From the NCBI GenBank assembly GCA_902603625.1, contig CACKVM010000005.1:1-47106 (forward strand): 47,106 bases of DNA. Direction: 5' to 3'. The notes under the pieces are model-generated. The model was not told where the DNA came from, searched no databases, and worked only from the letters and a program-made list of their open reading frames with translations. A program made the position numbers and the translations under genes. Each line of letters opens with the position of its first letter. Position 1 is the first letter of the stretch. Below are positions 40,512-47,106 of the stretch, one piece after another. Origin of the DNA: an uncultured Pelagibacteraceae bacterium (GTDB lineage Bacteria > Pseudomonadota > Alphaproteobacteria > Pelagibacterales > Pelagibacteraceae).

Positions 40512-41360
40512 TTATATAGTTTTTGCAATTTTACACCAGTAATTTTTGAAATTTTTTTTTACTTTTTTTTCAGCCAGTTTACACATTTTACTAGATTGAA
40601 AATAAGCTATAAAAGCAGAACCAGAACCGGTCATTCTCACAAATTCTACCTTTGGTAATTTTTTTAAAAAATTTTTTAAACTATTAACTTTTGGGTGCTC
40701 ATTTGTCACAACTTCCTCTAAATCATTATTCATTTTTTTTAAATAATTCAAATCAAACATCGATATAGATAATTTATTTAATTTATTTTTTTTAAAATGT
40801 TTAACTTTTGAAAAAATTTTTTTTGTCGAACAACCAAAAGGTGGTTTTACTAGTAATGTAAAGACTTTTTTTTTGACAATAAATTCATTTATTTCTTTGT
40901 TTGCTTTAAGGATTAAATTTTTATTATACATACCTAATATAACATCTGAGCCTATTGAGTAGCAAATATCATTGATAGATTTTTTGGATAAACTTAAGAA
41001 TTTATTTTTCATCAAAAATTTTAAGATTGATGCTGCATTCATCGATCCCCCACCAAAGCCTGCCATTGTGGGGATGTTTTTTTCAATTAGAATTTCAAAT
41101 TTTTTGCCTTTAAGTAATCTGTCTTTATCAATAATTTTTAATAATTGAGATATCGTATTATTTGTTTTAATTCCCTTTGAAAATTTTCCAGTAAACTTTA
41201 TTTTATGATTTTTTTCTTTTGTAGCTTTAACAGAGATTTTATCATGTAAATTGATAAAAGAAATTATACTTTCAATTTTATGTAATGACTGTTTTTTACC
41301 AACGACATTTAAAGATAAATTTATCTTAGCGTATGATCGAATTTTTGTATAAGCAATCAA
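40512..41360 (-). CDS. ispE: 4-diphosphocytidyl-2-C-methyl-D-erythritol kinase
   Basis: IspE phosphorylates CDP-methylerythritol in the MEP pathway to isoprenoids, needed for ubiquinone and lipid carriers. The 282-residue GHMP kinase has SYAKINLSLNVVGKKQ at the N-terminus with the catalytic Lys, the ATP-binding IPTMAGFGGGSMNAA (usual form PxxAGLGGGSSDAA), a central DV-type segment SIGSDVILGMY (family S-D-V), and the C-terminal RMTGSGSAFIAYF. The start is TTG at 41360, overlapping the TPR gene's stop as TTGA. The next Met is far downstream. Confidence 0.93.
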   Translation of the reverse strand: MIAYTKIRSYAKINLSLNVVGKKQSLHKIESIISFINLHDKISVKATKEKNHKIKFTGKFSKGIKTNNTISQLLKIIDKDRLLKGKKFEILIEKNIPTMAGFGGGSMNAASILKFLMKNKFLSLSKKSINDICYSIGSDVILGMYNKNLILKANKEINEFIVKKKVFTLLVKPPFGCSTKKIFSKVKHFKKNKLNKLSISMFDLNYLKKMNNDLEEVVTNEHPKVNSLKNFLKKLPKVEFVRMTGSGSAFIAYFQSSKMCKLAEKKVKKNFKNYWCKIAKTI

Positions 41361-43042
41361 GAATTTTTAGGCCCTTCAATTAATTTATTTTCAATCTTAA
41401 TAATTAAATCCTCTTCTACTTCCTCCATCTTTAAAACCATATTCCAAAAATACCTTGCTTGTAATTTTCTATCTAAACTCCACAAAATATCTCCATAATG
41501 ATCGTTAACAATTGGATCAAGCGGCATTAATTCAACTGCTCTTTTCAAAAATTTTTCTGCTTTTATAAAGTCATTTATCAAAAAGTAAGCCCATCCTATC
41601 GAGTCTATAATATAGGGATCGTCACTTTTTTTTGCATATGCTTTTTCAAGCATTTTTATAGCTTCGTCAATTTTATAATCTCTCTCCAACCATGAGTAAG
41701 CTAAATAATTGAGGACATATGCATCTTCAGGATTTATTTTTAATGAATAAAGCAAATCTTTATCTGCATTAGAAAAGTCTTTTAATCTTTCATAGCTACC
41801 TCCCCTTCGATATAATAAATCAGATTTAATTTCATTGTCTTCATCTAGAGAATTAATAACTTGGGTATAATATTGAATGGCTTTATTAAACTCTCTAGAA
41901 TTTTTATAAAAATTTGCTAAATCAAATATCATTTTATTACTTGGATTTTCAATCTCATTAAATTTTGAAACCATATAATTTAAACCCTCTTTTTTATTTT
42001 TAGTTTTTGAAATAATTTGAGACTCTTTTTTTATTCTATACCAATAATAAAGTTTATAGTTCTTATCAAAATTTTTTAATACCGTTTTTGATTTCTCATA
42101 ATTTTCGTTTAAATAAAAGTTTTCAGCCAACAGAGACAAATTAAAAATAAATTTTGGATTCAAATAATTTGATAATCGCAAATAAAAATTTGATTCTTCA
42201 AACTTATCCTGAGATGAATAAAGATTAGAAATTAGAAATAAAAATTCTCCTACTATGTCCTGATGATTTTTACAGGAAAATACATTTTTAAATTTATTTA
42301 TTTGATTATTCTCAACCCAATATTTTCCCTGGGATAACAAAAGTGTATTATTTATATAATCAAGATTTTTGGTTAAAAATTTAGCATCGTTAATATTATC
42401 ATTCTCAATTAAATATAATTGATTAAAAAAAATATACCTTGAGTAATCTCCTTGATTGCTGTTAATTAAATTTGAAAAAAATGAATTTGTTTTTTTATCA
42501 CTAAGATAGCATCTTTGAAAAGTTTCTGTAATTAGTGATAGTTGACCAAAATTTTCTTTTTCCTGAGGGATCATTTTATTTTTAAAAACAAAAGCATATT
42601 GTTTAAGAGAATAAAAAGTAATAAAATCAAATCTATTCTTTTTTAAATGATCTGGAATTTCGGTTAAGATTTCTAAAGCTTTATCGATATTATTTTTTTT
42701 TAAATTTTCTAAAGCTAATAAAATATAAGCTTCAAAAAAATCTGAATTACTTTTTTTACTGTTTATTTTTAATAAGTTTATTGCTTGAGTAATTTTATCT
42801 TCTAAAACTAAAGACATTACTAATCTTTTTAGATATGGATCATGTTTATTAATTAAGATTTTTGCTGAATTAAAATAATTAAGTGCATTTGTATTATCCT
42901 TATTTTCATATGCAACTATTCCAGAAAAATACTTCGATAAATTTGTTGATTTAAAATCTTTAAAACTATTGCTTTGTGATAGAAGTGGGCTCTGATAGAA
43001 TATTATTGTTAATAAAATTATTATAGTTTTTTTATTAAGCAT
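41357..43042 (-). CDS. TPR-repeat protein, exported or membrane-anchored, function unknown
   Basis: A 561-residue protein starting with MLNKKTIIILLTIIFYQSPL, a signal peptide or N-terminal anchor (about 1-22). The remainder is helical with tetratricopeptide repeats, clearest at the C-terminus: RRGGSYERLKDFSNADKDLL, VLNYLAYSWLERDYKIDEAI, IIDSIGWAYFLINDFIKAEK and VNDHYGDILWSLDRKLQARY. Such proteins scaffold envelope complexes; the actual partner is not shown. A longer frame at 43075 lacks a family match, so ATG 43042 is chosen because it opens directly on the signal peptide. It precedes ispE with TTGA overlap. Confidence 0.8.
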   Translation of the reverse strand: MLNKKTIIILLTIIFYQSPLLSQSNSFKDFKSTNLSKYFSGIVAYENKDNTNALNYFNSAKILINKHDPYLKRLVMSLVLEDKITQAINLLKINSKKSNSDFFEAYILLALENLKKNNIDKALEILTEIPDHLKKNRFDFITFYSLKQYAFVFKNKMIPQEKENFGQLSLITETFQRCYLSDKKTNSFFSNLINSNQGDYSRYIFFNQLYLIENDNINDAKFLTKNLDYINNTLLLSQGKYWVENNQINKFKNVFSCKNHQDIVGEFLFLISNLYSSQDKFEESNFYLRLSNYLNPKFIFNLSLLAENFYLNENYEKSKTVLKNFDKNYKLYYWYRIKKESQIISKTKNKKEGLNYMVSKFNEIENPSNKMIFDLANFYKNSREFNKAIQYYTQVINSLDEDNEIKSDLLYRRGGSYERLKDFSNADKDLLYSLKINPEDAYVLNYLAYSWLERDYKIDEAIKMLEKAYAKKSDDPYIIDSIGWAYFLINDFIKAEKFLKRAVELMPLDPIVNDHYGDILWSLDRKLQARYFWNMVLKMEEVEEDLIIKIENKLIEGPKNS

Positions 43043-43051
43043 TTGTTTAAT

Positions 43052-43771
43052 ATGAATAAAAAGTCTTTTAACCAAATTAAGTCATATAGAGAAGAGTTCA
43101 TAAATTCAATAGAGCCAAATTTCACCTTTGGCAAAAAACCTATAAATAGAATTAAATCTGATAATACAAAAGTCAAAAAAATTAATTTAAATAAAGAGGA
43201 GGAATTAAAAAAACTGGAACAAACTATAAATTCAATTCAAAATTGTAATTTAAAAGATTATTCAAAAAAACTCATTTTTGGTGACGGAAATATAAATAGC
43301 TCTATTATGATTATAGGTGAAGCACCAGGTCAAGAAGAAGTGAAAAATGAGAGAACTTTTCAAGGGGAAGATGGCTTATTATTGAAAAAAATGCTAATTG
43401 CAATCAACATCAAGAAAGAAAATATTTATTCTACTTATGCAGTTAATTACAGAACTCCAGAAGATAGAAAACCTACTTCTTTAGAAATAAAAAGATATTC
43501 TATATTTTTGAAAGAACATATATCAATAATTGACCCAAAAATAATTATTTTATTTGGAAGTTCTGCAATGGAATCTGTTACGGCTTTAAGTTCAAAAATA
43601 TCAGATGAAAGAGGTGATTGGAAAGAAATAATTTTAAAAAATAAAACGTATCCAATTATGATTACTTTTAACCCATCTTACTTAATTAGGTTTCCAGAAA
43701 ATAAAAAATACTCATGGGAAGATCTAAAAAAAATAAATAAAAAAATTATAGATTTGAAAATTCAAGTTTGA
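43052..43771 (+). CDS. Uracil-DNA glycosylase superfamily protein, family 4-like, without Fe-S cysteines
   Basis: A 239-residue protein with UDG-superfamily motifs: motif 1 IIGEAPGQEEV with GEDGLLLKKMLIAI after it, and motif 3-like TFNPSYLIRFPENKKYSWEDL. Family 4 enzymes hold a [4Fe-4S] cluster on four Cys, but here the only Cys is in NCNLKDY just ahead of LIFGDGNINSS. Alphaproteobacterial relatives with FADGNP wording also appear to lack the cluster. It likely removes uracil from DNA, but activity is unproven. I start at ATG 43052; a TTG at 43043 is also in frame. It overlaps rnhB by TGATG. Confidence 0.82.
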   Translation: MNKKSFNQIKSYREEFINSIEPNFTFGKKPINRIKSDNTKVKKINLNKEEELKKLEQTINSIQNCNLKDYSKKLIFGDGNINSSIMIIGEAPGQEEVKNERTFQGEDGLLLKKMLIAINIKKENIYSTYAVNYRTPEDRKPTSLEIKRYSIFLKEHISIIDPKIIILFGSSAMESVTALSSKISDERGDWKEIILKNKTYPIMITFNPSYLIRFPENKKYSWEDLKKINKKIIDLKIQV

Positions 43772-44325
43772 TGAAATTAATAGCTGGAGTTGATGAAGTT
43801 GGGAGAGGAAGTCTAGTTGGTCCAGTTTATGCAGCAGCAGTAATCCCTAACAAGTCTATAGATTTGAAACTTTTTAAAGACTCTAAAAGTCTTTCAAAAA
43901 AGAAAAGGGAAGTTTTATATAAATATATTAAGAAAAATTCTATTTGGGCAATTGGAAAAGCATCAAACAAGGAAATTGATAAAATCAATATATTACAAGC
44001 AAGTATGCTCGCAATGAAAAGGGCAATTAAAAAGTTAAAAAAAAAACCTTCTTACATTTTAATTGATGGAAATAGAATTCCAGATTTAAAAAATTTTAAA
44101 ATGAGAGCTATAATTAAAGGAGATCAAAAAATTCCTATAATTTCTGCAGCCTCAATTCTAGCAAAAGTATCAAGAGACAAATTTATTACGTCTTTGGCAA
44201 AAAAAAATTCTGGATATTTTTGGCATCAAAATTTTGGATATGGAACTAAAAAACATTTAAGTGCTATAAAAAAACTTGGAATAAGCATTCACCATAGAAG
44301 AAGTTTTTCTCCTATTAAAAAGTAG
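43771..44325 (+). CDS. rnhB: Ribonuclease HII
   Basis: RNase HII cuts RNA in RNA-DNA hybrids and single ribonucleotides in DNA. The 184-residue protein has the type 2 RNase H signature GVDEVGRGSLVGPVYAAAVI with the first acidic pair, ILIDGNRIP with the third, and ASILAKVSRDKFI with the final acidic residue. The start is ATG at 43771, one base inside the upstream stop (TGATG); a TTG one codon upstream is less likely. Its stop is immediately followed by the parS-like site. Confidence 0.96.
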   Translation: MKLIAGVDEVGRGSLVGPVYAAAVIPNKSIDLKLFKDSKSLSKKKREVLYKYIKKNSIWAIGKASNKEIDKINILQASMLAMKRAIKKLKKKPSYILIDGNRIPDLKNFKMRAIIKGDQKIPIISAASILAKVSRDKFITSLAKKNSGYFWHQNFGYGTKKHLSAIKKLGISIHHRRSFSPIKK

Positions 44326-44341
44326 GTTTCACGTGGAAACA
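44325..44341. promoter_or_regulatory. Possible parS (ParB-binding) site
   Basis: The sequence GGTTTCACGTGGAAACA contains the CACGTG core and an inner match GTTTCACGTGGAA to common parS variants. Compared with the canonical TGTTTCACGTGAAACA type, one extra G lies in the right arm, and the arms GTTTC and GAAAC form a perfect inverted repeat around ACGTG. It directly follows the rnhB stop. No other CACGTG match was noticed in the window. Low to moderate confidence. Confidence 0.35.
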
Positions 44342-44402
44342 CTAGATATTGTTATCATAAAAAAATATTACACAAGTACAATTTGAATAATTCAATCGTA
44401 GG

Positions 44403-44431
44403 TTGACCTAAGAATTTTTTTAGAGTCTAAT
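44403..44431 (+). promoter_or_regulatory. ccrM promoter with GANTC at the -10
   Basis: -35 TTGACC (44403-44408), a 17-bp spacer and -10 TCTAAT (44426-44431) precede the ccrM ATG (44445) by 13 bp, implying a leader of about 7 nt. A GANTC site, GAGTC (44423-44427), overlaps the upstream edge of the -10, so the product could methylate its own promoter. In Caulobacter, ccrM transcription is known to respond to methylation of GANTC sites in its leader. Confidence 0.5.
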
Positions 44432-44444
44432 TTATTTTTATAAA

Positions 44445-45515
44445 ATGAACTTAAATTTTAAAAATAAATTAGTTAATGGAGATAGTTTAGAGGAATTAAA
44501 AAAAATCCCTAGTGAAACTTTTGATTTAATTTTTGCTGACCCTCCCTACAATCTACAATTAAAAAGAGAATTAATAAGACCAGATAGATCTAAAGTAAGT
44601 GCAGTAAGTGACAAATGGGATCAATTTGAAAATTTTAAAAAGTATGATGACTTTACTTATTCATGGTTAAGTGAATGTAAAAGAATTTTAAAAAAAAATG
44701 GAGCTATTTGGGTAATTGGAAGTTACCATAACATTTTTAGAGTTGGAACAGCTATTCAAAATTTAGGTTTTTGGATTTTAAATGACGTCATTTGGAATAA
44801 AAAAAACCCCATGCCAAATTTTAGAGGAACACGTTTTACGAACGCCCATGAAACTTTAATTTGGGCATCTAAGTCTGAAAAATCAAAATACACTTTCAAT
44901 TATCAATCCTTAAAATGTTTAAATGACGATCTCCAAATGAGATCTAACTGGGAATTATCTATTTGTAGTGGTTCTGAAAGACTAAAAAAGAACGGGAAAA
45001 AAGTCCATTCTACTCAAAAACCTGAGGCTCTACTTCACAGAATTTTATTAGCAACTTCAAATAAAAATGATTTAGTTTTAGATCCTTTTTTAGGATCAGG
45101 AACAACTGCAACAGTTGCGAAAAAATTAGGTAGAAATTATTACGGAATTGAAAGAGAAAAAACCTATTTTAAAGCTGCCGAACAAAGATTAAAAAAAGCA
45201 AAACCTATAGAAGATGATTATTTAGATACTTTGCAAAATGGTAGATCTAAGCCGAGAATACCTTTTGGATCATTAGTTGAATTAGGAATAATTAAACCAG
45301 GCACTACTATTTTTGACAATAAAAAGAAAATCAGTGCAAAAATTATGGCTGATGGCAGTATCAAACATGCTCAAACTGAAGGCTCAATCCATAAAGTAGC
45401 AGCTACAATCTTAGGTGCTGAAAGCTGTAATGGATGGACCTATTGGCATTATAATTTGAATGGAAACGTAGTTCCTATCGATCATTTAAGGCAAAGGTTG
45501 ATTTCTAATAGTTAG
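44445..45515 (+). CDS. ccrM: Adenine-specific DNA methyltransferase CcrM (GANTC)
   Basis: CcrM methylates N6 of adenine in GANTC, coordinating replication and division in alphaproteobacteria. The 356-residue protein is a beta-class N6 methyltransferase: motif IV DPPYNLQ (about residue 31) comes before the SAM motif DPFLGSGTT. The RNWELSI-like [10 protein letters not shown] and [13 protein letters not shown] segments are typical of the CcrM group. The C-terminal part (about 265-350, [12 protein letters not shown] ... EGSIHKVAA ... GWTYWHY) is a RAMA DNA-binding domain, as in other CcrM. No restriction enzyme is adjacent, so it is a solitary regulator-type methyltransferase. Confidence 0.96.
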   Translation: MNLNFKNKLVNGDSLEELKKIPSETFDLIFADPPYNLQLKRELIRPDRSKVSAVSDKWDQFENFKKYDDFTYSWLSECKRILKKNGAIWVIGSYHNIFRVGTAIQNLGFWILNDVIWNKKNPMPNFRGTRFTNAHETLIWASKSEKSKYTFNYQSLKCLNDDLQMRSNWELSICSGSERLKKNGKKVHSTQKPEALLHRILLATSNKNDLVLDPFLGSGTTATVAKKLGRNYYGIEREKTYFKAAEQRLKKAKPIEDDYLDTLQNGRSKPRIPFGSLVELGIIKPGTTIFDNKKKISAKIMADGSIKHAQTEGSIHKVAATILGAESCNGWTYWHYNLNGNVVPIDHLRQRLISNS

Positions 45516-46657
45516 TTTTTATATATTTTACCAAGATACCCTTCTAAAAACTTTTTATTTTTTACTAATCTTTTCAAAAAAATATTTCTTAATGATGTTG
45601 TTAAAGGATTAGATAAATGAAAAGCAAATTGATTAAATTTTGAACGATTATTAACCATTTTTGTTTTATCTACTCTATTTCTAAAAAAATTACTTTCAGT
45701 ATTATTTTCTATATTTTCAAATAATTCATATGCCCCTTCTATTGATTGTGATGCACCTTGAGCAAATGATGGTGAAAAAGCAAAAAAAGCATCTCCTATT
45801 AGATGAATATTATCATTATTAACCTTAAAAAAATCATGACTCACAAATACTGGGTATATCTTTAGATCATTAATACTATCAAAAAATTCCTTATTTAAGT
45901 GCGGAACTTTTTCTAAAATCTTTCTAATAAAATTATCATCTTTAAACAATGAGAAATCTTTTTGTTCACCTTCTGAAAGTTGATATTTCATTACAGCTAT
46001 AAAGTTTAAATCTCCATTAGGAGATACTGGATAAATAACATAGTGAAAATTCGAACCTAAAAACAATGAGATGTTTTTTTTATCAGCTATGTTTGAAGGG
46101 CTTTGTATCATTCCTCTTATGGCTAACGTATCATCAAATTTTGGCTGAATTTGATTTTTTGATAACAGATTTTTACTCTTTGAAAAAACACCATCTGAAA
46201 TAATTAGATAGTCAAATTCATAAGCTTCATTATTTTCAAAAGCGATTTTAACGATTTGTTCTTGTTGTTGTATCTTTGCAACAGAGTGGTTAAATTTTAT
46301 TTCTTTTTCTAAATCCTTTTTTAAAAAATTGATAAGTGTTGATCTTTTAAGAGTGGTATATTTACAATTTTCAGTATTAAAATCTGATATATTTAATTCA
46401 CATATCTTATTAGAATTTTCAACAGAGTAAAAATTGATTTTGTCTGGATTAAACTTCTCATTATTTTCTAATTTATCAAACTGAATTTTATTTAAAAATT
46501 TGATGCTGTTGACAGATAATTGAATTCCGTATCCTTCTTTCAGATCGATTAAGCTATTTCTTTCAAAGATTGTTACTTGATACTTTTCATTTCTCTTAAA
46601 TAAATTCGCAATGAATAGTCCTGAAATACCAGCTCCAATTACAGCTACTTTTTTCAT
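45512..46657 (-). CDS. FAD-dependent monooxygenase (PHBH/UbiH-type fold), substrate unknown
   Basis: A 381-residue flavoprotein with the Rossmann GAGISG motif (8-13), a central [14 protein letters not shown] segment, and the second FAD motif [18 protein letters not shown] followed by IEGAYEL, typical of aromatic-ring hydroxylases of the PHBH fold. Related proteins hydroxylate salicylate, ubiquinone precursors or other rings; nothing here fixes the substrate. It shares one base with the mutY stop (TAATG) on the same strand and overlaps ccrM convergently by 4 bp. Confidence 0.82.
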   Translation of the reverse strand: MKKVAVIGAGISGLFIANLFKRNEKYQVTIFERNSLIDLKEGYGIQLSVNSIKFLNKIQFDKLENNEKFNPDKINFYSVENSNKICELNISDFNTENCKYTTLKRSTLINFLKKDLEKEIKFNHSVAKIQQQEQIVKIAFENNEAYEFDYLIISDGVFSKSKNLLSKNQIQPKFDDTLAIRGMIQSPSNIADKKNISLFLGSNFHYVIYPVSPNGDLNFIAVMKYQLSEGEQKDFSLFKDDNFIRKILEKVPHLNKEFFDSINDLKIYPVFVSHDFFKVNNDNIHLIGDAFFAFSPSFAQGASQSIEGAYELFENIENNTESNFFRNRVDKTKMVNNRSKFNQFAFHLSNPLTTSLRNIFLKRLVKNKKFLEGYLGKIYKN

Positions 46658-47106
46658 TATTTTTTTTCTAAATATTTAACAACTTTCTTAGTGAATGTTG
46701 GAAGCATATAATTATCAGATTTTTTTTTATCAAACCAATAAGATGAGGGAAATCTTTTTGTATTTTTGAGATATTCAATTTTTATATTCATATTCATATT
46801 TGACATTTTAAAATTAAGATTTTCATTAAAATTTTTTGGATTAGAAAGCTCTTCCATTGGAAAAATTGCTAAATTTTTTAGAAAGTTAAATCTTGTATTC
46901 TTTACTAACAAATATTTTTGATTTCTTTTGTAAACTTTAAGAATAAAATATTTTTCTTTATTCTTTTTTTTAATTTTAGCTACATCAAAATCTTTCTTCT
47001 TAAAAGATTTGCAATTTAGTGAGATAGGACACCCGCTACATTCAGGATTTTTTGGTTTGCATATCATTGCTCCTAATTCCATTAAAGCTTGTGCATAATC
47101 GCTAGA
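46657..47106 (-). CDS. mutY: Adenine DNA glycosylase MutY, C-terminal part (5' end outside window)
   Basis: MutY removes adenine mispaired with 8-oxoguanine. The visible part starts at the window edge with SSDYAQALMELGAMICKP, the end of the HhH-GPD domain. The [4Fe-4S] motif C-x6-C-x2-C-x5-C is complete (CKPKNPECSGC followed by PISLNC). The rest is a NUDIX-like 8-oxoG recognition domain (YFILKVYKRNQKYLLVKN ... FLKNLAIFPMEEL). The catalytic Asp region lies beyond the window. Context next to ccrM is as in other alphaproteobacteria. Confidence 0.95.
   Translation of the reverse strand, partial: SSDYAQALMELGAMICKPKNPECSGCPISLNCKSFKKKDFDVAKIKKKNKEKYFILKVYKRNQKYLLVKNTRFNFLKNLAIFPMEELSNPKNFNENLNFKMSNMNMNIKIEYLKNTKRFPSSYWFDKKKSDNYMLPTFTKKVVKYLEKK

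Noticed and set aside
40380-40658. Plus-strand frame over tRNA-Gln and the ispE 3' end.
   Set aside because: It is antisense to a real tRNA and ispE and has no recognisable features.
44445-45515. Restriction-modification system around ccrM.
   Set aside because: No endonuclease gene is adjacent and the RAMA-containing methyltransferase matches the solitary CcrM type.

Overview
The window reads as one contiguous piece of a small, very A+T-rich alphaproteobacterial chromosome, most likely a member of the SAR11 clade (Pelagibacterales). The support is: alphaproteobacterial gene sets and orders (yqeY-dnaG-rpoD opposite carAB; mraZ with rsmH; petABC; ccrM next to mutY), a CcrM-type GANTC methyltransferase, a DnaG lacking most zinc ligands, an ELM1-family protein, and extreme streamlining. 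Many neighbours share 1-4 bases of start and stop codon, several divergent pairs are separated by only 20-60 bp, and no stretch over 300 bp lacks a gene. I see no mobile elements, CRISPR arrays, phage genes or obvious transferred islands. The species call is an inference from gene content; no comparison was run.

Layout. 1-3130: a division operon on the minus strand in the order mraZ, ftsZ, rsmH, ftsL-like (cut by the window edge), with a strong promoter that carries a three-copy MraZ box and GANTC sites. 3211-3581: RNase P RNA. 3619-5809: an AmiD/AmpD-like amidase, divergent from mlaA-mlaC. 5811-9693: two tRNAs directly behind rpoD, then dnaG, with yqeY first in that operon (10154). 10280-14675: carAB. 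14672-18186: a 2-oxoglutarate oxygenase and ELM1-family pair, divergent from trxB and a J1-crystallin-like ADP-ribosylglycohydrolase. 18187-25159: an aspartate-type aminotransferase, then uvrB, a pteridine-reductase-like SDR, folB, uvrC and pgsA. 25156-28729: ilvE, a MarR-OmpR-EnvZ regulatory trio and a UbiK-like protein. 28781-34726: lgt, a MidA-type methyltransferase, pgeF, prs, rplY, pth and ychF. 34703-37259: petABC (cytochrome bc1). 37350-39130: trmL, hemF and greA. 39127-43042: a TPR protein, ispE, tRNA-Gln and cca in one minus-strand unit. 43052-47106: a family-4-like uracil-DNA glycosylase, rnhB and ccrM, opposed by an FAD monooxygenase and the 3' part of mutY.

How the parts work together. 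Most genes are core housekeeping: division, transcription, replication priming, pyrimidine/arginine precursor supply, nucleotide-excision and base-excision repair, folate, isoprenoid and haem synthesis, respiration, and translation quality control. The most distinctive features are regulatory or RNA-level. The mraZ-ftsZ promoter and the ccrM promoter each have a GANTC site overlapping a core promoter element, which suggests that CcrM methylation times both genes. MraZ boxes lie across the -10 of the division promoter. A tRNA-Val(GAC) that departs from the canonical D/T-loop contacts sits 8 nt behind rpoD. tRNA-Gln ends 3 nt before the start codon of the CCA-adding enzyme. A parS-like site lies between rnhB and ccrM. 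I did not find a clearly novel multi-gene system; these local features are the best candidates for follow-up.
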